From Mariprofundus sp. (lineage in GTDB: Bacteria; Pseudomonadota; Zetaproteobacteria; Mariprofundales; Mariprofundaceae), in the NCBI GenBank assembly GCA_027019785.1, contig JALUWF010000144.1, forward strand, positions 1-46,844: DNA of 46,844 bases, in the 5' to 3' direction. The first letter of the stretch is position 1. Each line of letters begins with the position of its first letter. Below the pieces are notes generated by a model. It did not search any database. It saw only the letters and a program-made list of their open reading frames with translations, and was not told the origin of the DNA. This document shows positions 1 to 9,091 of the stretch, one piece after another. The position numbers and the translations under genes were made by a program.

Positions 1-93
1 ACCTTTATCTATTCACTGATCCTGATCGTGCTGATCGGCTACAATAAAGACATCTTCGCCGCAGAGCTAAAACAGGAAGGCGATCATCACTAA
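1..93 (+). CDS. C-terminal end of an unidentified membrane protein (partial)
   Basis: The window opens inside a reading frame that runs 30 codons to a TAA at 91-93. The visible residues begin with a hydrophobic stretch (TFIYSLILIVLIGY) that looks like the last membrane helix. A short charged tail ending in EGDHH follows. Nothing diagnostic remains, so no family is assigned. It is read on the plus strand, converging on the phoR end of the phosphate regulator operon, with about 270 bases of repeats in between. Confidence 0.55.
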   Translation, partial: TFIYSLILIVLIGYNKDIFAAELKQEGDHH

Positions 94-303
94 AATCAAA
101 AGATTCTCACCACAGAGGACACAGAGGCCGTTCCTGCGCATCCATGCGCCCACGGCATTTGTATATCCTATACGTCAAGCACAGAGGAAAAGCAGAGGAA
201 AAGATAAACAGGGATTACTTGGCGTTCTTTGCGTCTTGGCGAGAGTCGGCTTTGAAGCGTTAAAAGACTTGATCTCGCAAAGCCGCAAAGATCGCAAAGA
301 AAG
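94..303. repeat. Dispersed intergenic repeats between the partial CDS and phoR
   Basis: Positions 94-127 carry the motif ATTCTCACCACAGAGG plus ACACAGAGG, the reverse complement of copies near 13.4, 13.8 and 42.3 kb. Positions 175-205 carry further AGCAGAGGAAAAG units of the same family. Positions 218-303 form a different element: the left arm (225-244) contains CTTTGCGTCTTGGCGAGA and the right arm (273-301) contains TCTCGCAAAGCCGCAAAG, so the two can fold back on each other. A second copy of this palindromic element lies at about 34931-35030. No gene is visible here. Confidence 0.8.
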
Positions 304-361
304 TCAAAATCTCTTTCAAATTGAAACGCTCACATGAAAGCATGATGTTTCCTGCATGGTT

Positions 362-1564
362 TTACTTTGCGGGACTCTGCGTACTCTGCGGTGAAACACT
401 TTGGTTTTTTCCCTGAAGCGGTAAGGTAAATTCGGCGTGCAGGCCGTTGGGGTCGCGGTTGGAGAGCGTCAACTCGCCACCGTTAAATTCCAGCAACTCC
501 TTGACTATGGCCAGACCCAGCCCGTGACTTTTGTGCGTTCTGCTACGTGCCTTGTCAACGCGATAAAAACGCTCGGTCACATGGGGCAGATGTTTCTCCG
601 CAATGCCCGGCCCTTCATCCTCAATAACAACACGGCATTGATCCTGCCGACGACTGATAACCACGCGGATACGACCCTGCTGCGGGGAGTAGTTGATCGC
701 ATTGACCAACAGATTGGTCACAATCCTGTCCACATCTTCAAAAGATGCCGCAACAGCCACCTTTTTCTTATCCCCTGATAATTTTAATTTCACATGCTTG
801 TCACTGCATTGCGGCGTCAACATACCACATACACGCCGAACGACGATATTCATATCACAGGTGACATCATCGTCCCGCTGTCCGAACTCAGCCTGATCCA
901 GCGTCAGCAACGCATTGAGCAGGTGATTGACATGTTTGGCTTCATCAGCAATCACCACCGCCGCCTCTTTTCTGAAATCTGCCTGGTCGCCAAAACATTC
1001 CATACTGCGGGCATAACCGAGCAGCGAAGTCAGCGGCGTTTTCAGATCGTGCATCAGATTGGACAGGAAGGTGCGCTGCTGCTGCTCCAGCTTGTGCCTC
1101 CGTGTCACATCGAGACAGAGTAACATGGCCTCGCCATGATCAAGCTGCGCCAGCCTCGGAGTCAGCACCCACTTGTCCATCTGCATGCGTGGCAGTTTTG
1201 TCTTTTCCGGCAGCGCCGTCACCGCCAGCAACAGCAACGCATTCCAGTCAGCATCCCGGTAGAGTTGCCGCATCGGCAGCGGCAGTTCATGGTCGCCCAT
1301 CTCGAAAACAATACGGGCGCAGGGGTTAGCTGCAACCACCGTCGCACCGCCGCTACCTATCCGCAACACGGGCTCATTGACATCACTCAGCAGCGCATCC
1401 AGCCGTACATTGCTGCGCAACTGCTGTTCAAGTTGCAGGATGGTCTCCTTCAATTGCCGATTCTTGCGCTGATAAGCGCTCATCTGCTGACGCATACGCA
1501 TCATGGTCATCAGACAGCCAAGGGCAACCGCGCCAGCAGCAGCCGTCAACCAGAGACGGATCAT
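362..1564 (-). CDS. phoR: Phosphate regulon sensor histidine kinase PhoR
   Basis: Inner-membrane sensor kinase that phosphorylates PhoB when phosphate is scarce. One N-terminal membrane helix (about residues 3-22) is followed by a helical linker and a PAS-like region (about 52-155). The HisKA H-box is MHDLKTPLTS with the phospho-accepting His172. The HATPase domain has G1 DEGPGIAEKHL, an F-box ERFYRVDKARS and G2 HGLGLAIVKELL, so the catalytic parts look intact. The 400-residue length is normal for PhoR. The start ATG overlaps the phoB stop as ATGA, implying coupled translation. The last ~15 codons (after LPLQGK) read through a dispersed repeat (359-413), so the C-terminal tail is probably not ancestral. 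The PhoR assignment rests on the PhoB and pst neighbours. Confidence 0.93.
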   Translation of the reverse strand: MIRLWLTAAAGAVALGCLMTMMRMRQQMSAYQRKNRQLKETILQLEQQLRSNVRLDALLSDVNEPVLRIGSGGATVVAANPCARIVFEMGDHELPLPMRQLYRDADWNALLLLAVTALPEKTKLPRMQMDKWVLTPRLAQLDHGEAMLLCLDVTRRHKLEQQQRTFLSNLMHDLKTPLTSLLGYARSMECFGDQADFRKEAAVVIADEAKHVNHLLNALLTLDQAEFGQRDDDVTCDMNIVVRRVCGMLTPQCSDKHVKLKLSGDKKKVAVAASFEDVDRIVTNLLVNAINYSPQQGRIRVVISRRQDQCRVVIEDEGPGIAEKHLPHVTERFYRVDKARSRTHKSHGLGLAIVKELLEFNGGELTLSNRDPNGLHAEFTLPLQGKNQSVSPQSTQSPAK

Positions 1565-2313
1565 AAACCCGGTTTCACAAAGCGATACCCCATACCGCGA
1601 ACGGTTTCAATGCAATTTTTACGCCCCAACGGCTTTAATGCCTTGCGTAATCGTTTGATGGTCACATCCACCGTGCGTGGCTCAACATAGACATCGTGAC
1701 CCCATACATGATCAAGCAGGTAATCGCGGCTGCGGGTTTTGCCCGGTTTGTCCATCAGGATTTTCAACAGTTTATATTCCAGCGGTCGCACCTCAACACG
1801 CTGATCTCCCTCAATCACCACAGGCACATCAGGATCAAGCTGCAGGATATTCACGCCCGTAGTTCCGCTTTCGACAACCCGGCTACGGCGCAACAGTGCC
1901 TTGGCGCGTGCCACCAGCTCATCCGGCTCAAAAGGCTTGGGCAGATAGTCATCCGCCCCTTCATTGAGCCCATGCACCCGCTCGGCAGCCATACCCAGCG
2001 CCGTCACCATCAGTACCGGCGTATGGCCCTGACTGTTCGAGGCCTTGATCCAGCGCAGGATTTTCATGCCGCTGGCACCTGGCAACATGCGATCGAGCAC
2101 CACCAGTCGCCAGTCACCATCGCGCAGTGCCGCCAGTGCCGAATCGCCATCGCTGCAAATCGAGGTGGAAAAACCTGCCTTGCGCAGATGCATTTCCATC
2201 AGTCGGGCAATCGGCATTTCATCTTCGACAATCAAAATATCGGCGCTGGCCTGTTCGTTGGACTGAGTCATCAGGTCGCGATACTGTGGGCTGGACTGAT
2301 GCATCTCAAGCAT
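1561..2313 (-). CDS. phoB: Phosphate regulon response regulator PhoB
   Basis: OmpR-family transcription factor that binds Pho boxes when phosphorylated by PhoR. The receiver domain (residues ~24-140) has the acidic pair in VEDE, the phosphorylated Asp74 in VVLDRMLPG, Thr in MVTALG and Lys in LPKPFEP. The C-terminal winged helix ends with the recognition helix and wing DVTIKRLRKAL ... GMGYRF. Two starts are possible: ATG 2313, which overlaps the stop of the upstream gene as TGATG, or ATG 2271 (MTQSNEQ), which gives the more usual short N-terminus. The stop overlaps phoR by 4 bases. Candidate targets are the porin promoter region and the chemoreceptor promoter in this window. Confidence 0.94.
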   Translation of the reverse strand: MLEMHQSSPQYRDLMTQSNEQASADILIVEDEMPIARLMEMHLRKAGFSTSICSDGDSALAALRDGDWRLVVLDRMLPGASGMKILRWIKASNSQGHTPVLMVTALGMAAERVHGLNEGADDYLPKPFEPDELVARAKALLRRSRVVESGTTGVNILQLDPDVPVVIEGDQRVEVRPLEYKLLKILMDKPGKTRSRDYLLDHVWGHDVYVEPRTVDVTIKRLRKALKPLGRKNCIETVRGMGYRFVKPGL

Positions 2314-2843
2314 CAGATTCGCCTGCCGCTGACATAGTAATGCATGGCAGCATATTCGCTCTCCATCTTCAGCGACATCTGCGACAGCAGACGAAACATA
2401 AAACGAAGCAACAGGTTGCCAAGCCCGGCATCCTCAACAGTAATCAGATTAAAATATTCACGCTGGATGCACAGCATCGTACTATCCTGTTCCGCTGTCA
2501 CTGTGGCTGAATGCAGACGTGATTCGTCCAGAAAGGAGAACAGGCTGAACACATCGCCCGGCCCGAGATGACTATAGATGCCGTATGACGGGCTCGATAC
2601 TGTCACCGAGCCGCTGACAATCAGGCGCATGGTTTTGTCTGTGTCACTGCCGGACGCATAGATAATCTCACCGCTTTTGCCCTGCACCACATCAAAACAG
2701 CTGAATAGCTGCAGGCTCTCTTCAAGTTGCATATGCCGACATATCGGCAACTCGCAAAACTGGTGAAACAGCGGGTTGGCCATTCGCGTGGCCGCATAGG
2801 CTTCTGTCAGTCCCGCCTGTGTCGCGTGATCAATATAGTTCAT
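2313..2843 (-). CDS. Cyclic-nucleotide-binding-domain protein without DNA-binding domain
   Basis: A 176-residue protein with a CAP_ED (cNMP-binding-like) beta-roll, about residues 40-145. The turn-rich segment GKSGEIIYASGSDTD matches the family, and GPGDVFSLFSFLDESRLHSA sits where the phosphate-binding cassette should be. That cassette is only partly conserved: Arg and Ser-Ala are present, but the usual GE(L)G core reads GDVFS, so nucleotide binding is uncertain. The C-terminal ~30 residues look like a single helix, and there is no room for the Crp/Fnr helix-turn-helix. It is the first gene of the operon with phoB and phoR; its TGA overlaps the phoB ATG. This suggests a signalling input to the Pho system, but that role is inferred only from position. 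Confidence 0.75.
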   Translation of the reverse strand: MNYIDHATQAGLTEAYAATRMANPLFHQFCELPICRHMQLEESLQLFSCFDVVQGKSGEIIYASGSDTDKTMRLIVSGSVTVSSPSYGIYSHLGPGDVFSLFSFLDESRLHSATVTAEQDSTMLCIQREYFNLITVEDAGLGNLLLRFMFRLLSQMSLKMESEYAAMHYYVSGRRI

Positions 2844-2899
2844 GATTTCTTCCTCTTTCTTCTCTCATCGTATGAATAGCGGAAATCAATCACCCGCAT

Positions 2900-2917
2900 G
2901 TGTCACTGTTGTGACAA
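2900..2917 (-). promoter_or_regulatory. TGTCAC-N4-GTGACA palindrome, candidate Pho box for the phoBR operon
   Basis: Positions 2901-2916 form a perfect inverted repeat, TGTCAC TGTT GTGACA. Read on the minus strand, it also gives two 7-base half-sites 11 bases apart (TTGTCAC at 2917-2911 and GTGACAC at 2906-2900), the spacing of a Pho box. A weak -10-like TATTCA lies at 2878-2873 ahead of the cNMP-domain gene. PhoB autoregulation is plausible, but the palindromic form could equally suit another dimeric regulator. Confidence 0.45.
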
Positions 2918-2936
2918 CAGGGGTTTTGGCCGGTTG

Positions 2937-3107
2937 TTGTCTTGATGGTGTCACAAACGGAATAAGCACATTCCCACCACAGTGAGTGGTTTTGACTTTC
3001 ATCTTTTTGAACCAGCGGTCACATACGAAAACCCTCTGTTATGCCAACTGAATCAAAATGCCACATGCAAATAACCACACTGTTCCAGTATGTCACATTA
3101 GTGACAC
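2937..3107 (+). promoter_or_regulatory. Regulatory region of the porin gene: Pho-like half-sites and second TGTCAC palindrome
   Basis: TTGTCTT (2937-2943) and GTGTCAC (2948-2954) are spaced by 11 bases, as in a Pho box. A second perfect palindrome, TGTCAC ATTA GTGACA, lies at 3091-3106; it also reads as ATGTCAC/GTGACAC in 11-base register (3090-3107). I could not fix a convincing -10 element. The repeated TGTCAC/GTGACA vocabulary between divergent phosphate genes supports regulation here, probably by PhoB. Confidence 0.45.
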
Positions 3108-3166
3108 AAATCACACCTAGCGTCCGCCGCGACCCGAGATGGGATTTACAAATGAGGAGAAAAAAA

Positions 3167-4222
3167 TTGAAAAAAACAATTAAAACAATTGCTGCGCTTG
3201 CCATGTTTGCTGTAAGTGCGCCTGCCTTTGCCGGCGGCGTGCTGGTAGCTCAAAATGGTGACAGTAAATTGAAATTTGAAACTGAAGTGTTTTCCGACCT
3301 GACTCAGGTGAAAACCACGCATGTGCCTGCTACAGCAGACACGAAGAAACTTGGTCTGTCTGTGAGCCGCGCTTACTTTACCGGTAAGTACAGCTTCAAT
3401 AACGACTGGATGATGCGCGTCACCACCGACGTGAATCTGGATAACAAGCTGACCAAGAAGAACAACAACATCTTCCTGAAATACGCTTATCTGCAAGGCA
3501 AGCTGTATGGTGATGCTCTGGTCTTGCGTCTGGGTCAGTCGCACACACCGTGGATCGATCACGAAGAGCACCTTTGGGCGCACCGCTATATCTCCCCTGT
3601 CTTAATTGATTCCAATCACTACGATGCATCCTCCGATCTAGGTATCGGCTTCAAGGGTAATGTGCTGGACGGGCTGGCCAACTACTGGTTCACCTACACC
3701 AACGGCAATGGCTATGATCATCCGGCCATTAAAGGCAGCAGCATGGATTTCGACTCCCGCATTGGCCTGAACCTGTTACCTGGTCTGACGCTGGATTTCC
3801 AGTATCGTAACGGTTACAGAGCCACCAAGACTACGCCTCAGGTCGGGCTTGCCACCAAGTCAACCCTGATTCAGGGCATGGTCACCTACGGCATGGGTCA
3901 TGACTTCCGCATCGGCGCCAACTATGCGCAGAACAAAAAAACCGGTGGTACCAATGTGAAAGAGAACGCCTATGATCTATGGGCTTGGGGTAAAGTAACC
4001 GATCAGTTCGGTCTGTTGGGTCGCTATGAGTATGTGAAAGACAACAAAGTCGCTGCCAGTCAGAAGAAGAAGACCCGCTACGTGGCTGGTGTTGAATACT
4101 TCCCGACCAAGAATGTCGCCATGTCGCTGGTGTATGATGTGACCGACAATAAGGTTGGCGGCGTATACCGCGCCAAGGGCAAGGTCACCAAGATCGGTCT
4201 GTACACGAACTTTAAGTACTAA
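3167..4222 (+). CDS. Outer-membrane porin, probably phosphate-related
   Basis: A 351-residue outer-membrane beta-barrel. The chosen start is TTG 3167, preceded by AGGAGA (3155-3160). It yields a classic signal peptide of the form (M)KKTIKTIAALAMF...APAFA, with cleavage before GGVLVAQ. ATG 3152 is an alternative. An upstream in-frame ATG at 3041 is rejected because that stretch holds operator-like sites and no ribosome site. The mature part has many alternating beta-strand segments (for example YSFNNDWMMRVTTDVNL, FGLLGRYEYVKDN) and ends in an aromatic residue (NFKY), as barrels do. A location between phoBR and pstS, with Pho-like sites upstream, suggests phosphate or anion uptake, similar in role to OprP/PhoE. 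Specificity is inferred from context only. Confidence 0.8.
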   Translation: MKKTIKTIAALAMFAVSAPAFAGGVLVAQNGDSKLKFETEVFSDLTQVKTTHVPATADTKKLGLSVSRAYFTGKYSFNNDWMMRVTTDVNLDNKLTKKNNNIFLKYAYLQGKLYGDALVLRLGQSHTPWIDHEEHLWAHRYISPVLIDSNHYDASSDLGIGFKGNVLDGLANYWFTYTNGNGYDHPAIKGSSMDFDSRIGLNLLPGLTLDFQYRNGYRATKTTPQVGLATKSTLIQGMVTYGMGHDFRIGANYAQNKKTGGTNVKENAYDLWAWGKVTDQFGLLGRYEYVKDNKVAASQKKKTRYVAGVEYFPTKNVAMSLVYDVTDNKVGGVYRAKGKVTKIGLYTNFKY

Positions 4223-4230
4223 AAAATATC

Positions 4231-4253
4231 AGGCCGGAGTTTTACTCCGGCCT
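4231..4253 (+). terminator. Terminator hairpin after the porin gene
   Basis: A perfect 10-bp stem, AGGCCGGAGT / ACTCCGGCCT, with a TTT loop begins 9 bases after the porin stop. It is followed by GTTATGTTT, a weak T-rich tail. It probably reduces read-through into pstS rather than giving full termination. Confidence 0.7.
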
Positions 4254-4289
4254 GTTATGTTTCAACCTAAATAAAACAAGGAGATTAGC

Positions 4290-5336
4290 ATGAAAAAAAT
4301 GATTTTTGCAGCAGCAATGATTGTAACCGGCGCTATCAGTGCAGTATCTGTCGCGCAGGCGGCACCTACGATCAACGGTGCGGGCGCAACCTTCCCATTC
4401 CCGGTCTATTCACAGTGGGCGCATGACTATAACAAGGAAACCGGCGTTAAACTGAACTATCAGGCCATCGGTTCCGGCGGCGGCATCAAACAGATCAAGG
4501 CCAGAACTGTGGACTTCGGCGCATCCGATGCACCATTGAAAGCAGCAGAGCTGGATAAATTCGGTCTGATGCAGTTCCCGATGATCATGGGCGGTGTGGT
4601 GCCGGTTGTGCATATTAAAGGCATCAAGGCTGGGCAGTTGAAACTGACGTCACGCAACATTGCCAACATCTACCTGGGCAACATCAAAAAATGGAATGAC
4701 CCGCGTATCACTTCCAACAACCCTGGCCTGAGACTGCCGAACATGGATATCACCGTGGTTCACCGCGCTGACGGTTCCGGCACCACCTGGATTTTCACCA
4801 ACTACCTGACCAAGGTAAGCGGTGAATGGGCTGAAAAGCTGGGCAATGCCAAAGCTGTTGAATGGCCTGTCGGTCTCGGCGGCAAGGGCAACCAGGGCGT
4901 TGCTGCATTCGTGGGCAAGGTGAAGGGCTCCATCGGTTATGTTGAATATGCCTATGCATTACAGAACCACATGGCTTCTGTGCTATTGCAGAACTTCTAC
5001 GGCAACTTCGTCGCACCGACCTCCGCCAACTTCCAGGCTGCCGCTGCTGGTGCTGACTGGAAACATGCCAAGGGTTACTACATGGTGCTGACCAATCAGC
5101 CTGGCGCCAAATCATGGCCGATCACCGGCGCTTCTTTCATCCTGCTGTATAAGACTCAGGCTCATCCTGCGCAGGCCAGAGAAGTGTTGAAGTTCTACAA
5201 CTGGAGCTATAACAACGGCGCCAGGGCCGCTGAAAAATTGGATTATGTGCCGATGCCGAAGAAAGTCGCCAACATGGTTCGCGCCACCTGGAGTAAAGTG
5301 CTGAAAGACAAGCGCGGCCACGCCATCTGGAAGTAA
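4290..5336 (+). CDS. pstS: Phosphate ABC transporter substrate-binding protein PstS
   Basis: Periplasmic phosphate-binding protein that feeds PstCAB. A 24-residue signal peptide ends AVSVAQA before APTINGAG. The diagnostic phosphate-binding loop segments are present: GAGATFPFPVYSQW, IGSGGGIKQIKARTVDFGASDAPL and HRADGSGTTWIFTNYL. Length (348 residues) matches the family. AAGGAG lies 7 bases before the ATG. It follows the porin by 67 bases with a hairpin between, and is itself followed by a strong terminator, so pstS mRNA is likely made apart from pstCAB, which fits the usual need for excess binding protein. Confidence 0.96.
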   Translation: MKKMIFAAAMIVTGAISAVSVAQAAPTINGAGATFPFPVYSQWAHDYNKETGVKLNYQAIGSGGGIKQIKARTVDFGASDAPLKAAELDKFGLMQFPMIMGGVVPVVHIKGIKAGQLKLTSRNIANIYLGNIKKWNDPRITSNNPGLRLPNMDITVVHRADGSGTTWIFTNYLTKVSGEWAEKLGNAKAVEWPVGLGGKGNQGVAAFVGKVKGSIGYVEYAYALQNHMASVLLQNFYGNFVAPTSANFQAAAAGADWKHAKGYYMVLTNQPGAKSWPITGASFILLYKTQAHPAQAREVLKFYNWSYNNGARAAEKLDYVPMPKKVANMVRATWSKVLKDKRGHAIWK

Positions 5337-5388
5337 GCGAGCTTAACGCATGATGCTGTATCTACCATAGAAACAGCCGCAGTAAACG

Positions 5389-5419
5389 GAAGAGCCGGGT
5401 TGATCCCGGCTCTTCTTTT
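5389..5419 (+). terminator. Rho-independent terminator after pstS
   Basis: An 11-bp perfect stem, GAAGAGCCGGG / CCCGGCTCTTC, with a 5-base loop is followed directly by TTTT. It lies 52 bases beyond the pstS stop and separates pstS from pstC. Confidence 0.9.
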
Positions 5420-5437
5420 CCAGACTCGATAGGTTTT

Positions 5438-5533
5438 AGACACAGATGAACGCAGATTACCGCAGATAAAACAAAAACAGTTTTTGATTGATACATGATG
5501 CCCTTTGCGAAACTTTGCGTACTTTGCGGTGGA
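5438..5533. repeat. Dispersed repeats between pstS and pstC
   Basis: Positions 5438-5468 carry ACACAGATGAACGCAGATTA and a following CCGCAGAT, the reverse complement of the family seen at 42873-42909. Positions 5499-5533 carry CTTTGCGAAACTTTGCG plus TACTTTGCGGTGGA, related to the repeat at the end of phoR. The remaining ~125 bases before pstC show no gene and no convincing Pho box. Confidence 0.75.
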
Positions 5534-5661
5534 TGCTTTTTAAGAAGTTTTCACGGGACGTTTTTCGTAAAGACAAGATCATATTGCGCGACAGGCCTGT
5601 TACCGTAAGAATCGCGGATTTCTGGCCGGGTTAGACTATCACAGGGGAGCACTGCCACAGC

Positions 5662-6588
5662 ATGAGTACAGAAACAAAAAAACCATGGGGCGATAGCATT
5701 TTTCGCGGTCTGACCCTTAGCTTCGCCATTGGCATTCTGCTGCTGTTCACGGCCATCGTCGTCAGCCTCTGGCATGAATCGCTTCCCTCCATTCATAAAT
5801 TCGGCTTCTCCTTTTTAACCAGCAGCGCCTGGAATCCGGTTAAGGATGACTTCGGCGCCCTGATCGCCATAGTCGGAACCTTGATATCCACTCTGCTGGC
5901 TATGCTAATCGCCGTACCGATATCCATTGGCGTCGCCCTGTTTCTGGCTGAACTGGCACCGGAATGGATGAAAGCGCCGTTCGGCACCGCCATCGAACTG
6001 CTGGCCGCCATTCCCAGTATTGTTTATGGCATGTGGGGACTGTTTGTACTCTCGCCTATCATGGCGGATCATCTGCAACCGTGGCTGGCCGATCATTTCG
6101 ATTTTCTGCCCTTCTTTACGGGGCCTGCCATGGGCATCGGTATGCTCACCGCAGGGCTGGTGCTGGCGCTGATGATTCTGCCCTTTATCGCCTCAGTGAC
6201 GCGTGACGTGTTCCTGATGGTACCGCAGAACCTCAAGGAAGCCGCCTACGGTATGGGCTGCACCACCTGGGAAGTGGTACGCGACATTATGATTCCTTAC
6301 GGCAAAAAAGGCATCGCCGGCGCTGTATTTCTCGGCATGGGCCGGGCCCTGGGCGAGACCATGGCCATCACCTTTGTGATCGGCAACGCCTACCACCTGT
6401 CGTGGTCGCTGTTTGCACCGGGAACCTCGATCGCCTCGACGCTGGCCAACGAATTTACCGAAGCCGATAGTGATATCTATCTCTCCTCGCTGGTCGAACT
6501 CGGGCTGGTGCTGTTCCTGATCACCTTCATTGTCCTGGGCATAGCGCAAATGTGGCTCCGTCGCGGCAATCAGGGAGGCGGTTTATGA
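5662..6588 (+). CDS. pstC: Phosphate ABC transporter permease PstC
   Basis: Inner-membrane permease subunit of the high-affinity phosphate transporter. The 308 residues contain six predicted membrane helices, beginning with LTLSFAIGILLLFTAIVVSL. The cytoplasmic coupling loop EAAYGMGCTTWEVVRDIMIP is typical of this transporter class and contacts PstB. GRALGETMAITFVIGN is a PstC hallmark. The last bases overlap pstA as ATGA, and pstA and pstB follow, so these genes form one operon. Confidence 0.96.
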   Translation: MSTETKKPWGDSIFRGLTLSFAIGILLLFTAIVVSLWHESLPSIHKFGFSFLTSSAWNPVKDDFGALIAIVGTLISTLLAMLIAVPISIGVALFLAELAPEWMKAPFGTAIELLAAIPSIVYGMWGLFVLSPIMADHLQPWLADHFDFLPFFTGPAMGIGMLTAGLVLALMILPFIASVTRDVFLMVPQNLKEAAYGMGCTTWEVVRDIMIPYGKKGIAGAVFLGMGRALGETMAITFVIGNAYHLSWSLFAPGTSIASTLANEFTEADSDIYLSSLVELGLVLFLITFIVLGIAQMWLRRGNQGGGL

Positions 6589-7423
6589 TCCGGCGTCAAC
6601 GTCGTATTCTCACCAACCGCATTGTCCTCGGGCTCTCCGGTGCCGCCGCCACGCTCGGCCTGGTGATGCTGGCATGGATTCTGGGCGATGTGGCGCTGCG
6701 CGGTATGCAGGCCATCAACTGGGATTTCTTCACCGAACTACCCACCCCACCCGGCATGGTAGGTGGCGGTGTGGCCAACGATATCGTCGGCACGCTACTG
6801 ATGACGGTGGCTGCTACCTGCATGTCGGTGCCGTTTGGCGTACTGGCCGGCACCTGGCTGTCTGAATTTGGCCGTGATTCCAGGCTGGGCAGCGTTATTC
6901 GTTATTTTTCAGATATTCTGGTTTCGGCACCCTCCATTGTCATTGGCGTATTTGTGTACCTGATTATCGTTCGCCCTTCAGGCCATTTTTCCGGCTGGGC
7001 GGGCGCTGTCTCTCTGGCTATTATCATGCTGCCAGTGGTATCACGCACCACCGAAGAGATGCTGAAACTGGTGCCGCATGAATTGCGCGAAGCGGCATTG
7101 GCGCTGGGCGCACCCTACTGGAAAATCATGCCGCAAGTGATTTACAGAGCTGCCGCCGCAGGCATGGCGACCGGCATTATGCTGGCTGTGGCACGCGTCG
7201 CCGGTGAAACCGCACCACTGTTATTCACCGCCATGAACAGCCCCTACTGGATGGAGAGCATGAACGAACCGATGGCCAATCTCACTGTCACCCTGTTCAA
7301 TTATGCCATGAGTCCCTATGATGACTGGCAAACCAAAGCATGGGGCGCGGCCTTCCTGATTACCATGGCTGTATTGATCACCACCATTACCACGCGCCTG
7401 ATACTGCGCAAAAGGAGCAAGCA

Positions 7424-7427
<4 letters not shown>
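6585..7427 (+). CDS. pstA: Phosphate ABC transporter permease PstA
   Basis: Second permease subunit, 280 residues with about six membrane helices. The EAA loop [20 protein letters not shown] and the following [14 protein letters not shown] are PstA signatures. The start is ATG 6585, whose ATGA overlaps the pstC stop and has GGGAGG 6 bases upstream; an earlier in-frame ATG at 6552 lies inside pstC and is not needed. Its stop overlaps the TTG start of pstB. Together with PstC it forms the membrane channel. Confidence 0.95.
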
Positions 7428-8296
<869 letters not shown>

Positions 8297-8308
8297 GGAA
8301 CCTATATC

Positions 8309-9037
8309 ATGAATGAACACACCATCACGCGCTATGAAGACGAGCTCATTGAACTGAAGGAAAAAGCCCTTGAAATGGGTGGAATGGTTGAAAAAGCAGT
8401 CAACCGCTCTATGAATTCATTATTCAAACATGATACCAGCCGCGCCCATAAAGTGATTGAACGTGAAAAATCCATCAATGACATGGAACTCGAAATTGAT
8501 GAAATGACGCGCAACATTCTGGCCTTGCGCCAACCCGCCGCCAGCGACCTTCGCTTTGTCATCACATCGATCAAGGTGGTGACGGATATGGAACGCATGG
8601 GCGACCTGGCTGAGGGCATTGCTGAGATGATGCTGGAAACCAGAGAGCATCCCTTGATTCAGGTGTCATCACTTGAATCCTTATCCGAACTGGTGTTGAC
8701 GCACCTTAAACTAGCCTTCGACGCCTTCGCTAACAATAATATTGATGCTGCCATGCAGTGCATCGCTGGCGATAAAAAAGTCAACCAGATGTATAAATCC
8801 ATGATGCGCGAATATCTGACCTATATGGCCGAAGATCCGCACCAGATCACATCCGAGTTGATTGCTTCAAATATTGCCAAAAACCTTGAACGCATTGGCG
8901 ATCATAGCGTCAATATTGCGCAAATGGTGGTCTATATGGTCAAAGGCGTCGATGTCCGTCATACGGGACGCAAAGCCACAATCAGGATGATTAATGATGA
9001 GCTGAATAAAGAGGATCATCCGGTCACTGCCGACTAA
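8309..9037 (+). CDS. phoU: Phosphate signalling protein PhoU
   Basis: A 242-residue all-helical protein with the two PhoU three-helix repeats. Each carries the conserved metal-binding pattern: EIDEMTRNILALRQPAASDL with VVTDMERMGDLAEGI in the first, and SNIAKNLERIGDHSVNIAQM in the second. It links PstSCAB activity to PhoR, keeping the kinase quiet when phosphate is plentiful. AAGGAA precedes the ATG, and it closes the pstCAB-phoU operon. Confidence 0.95.
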   Translation: MNEHTITRYEDELIELKEKALEMGGMVEKAVNRSMNSLFKHDTSRAHKVIEREKSINDMELEIDEMTRNILALRQPAASDLRFVITSIKVVTDMERMGDLAEGIAEMMLETREHPLIQVSSLESLSELVLTHLKLAFDAFANNNIDAAMQCIAGDKKVNQMYKSMMREYLTYMAEDPHQITSELIASNIAKNLERIGDHSVNIAQMVVYMVKGVDVRHTGRKATIRMINDELNKEDHPVTAD

Positions 9038-9091
9038 ATCTGTTACGCGCTTTAAACTACTTGCCCTAATAATTACGTGAATCTTTGCGGA

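Noticed and set aside
3041-3166. Upstream extension of the porin reading frame to ATG 3041
   Set aside because: It would bury the TGTCAC palindrome in coding sequence, has no ribosome site, and would put a signal peptide 40 residues into the protein.
5534-5661. Pho box ahead of pstC
   Set aside because: CTGTTAC near 5600 and CTGTCGC on the other strand have no partner half-site at 11 bases.
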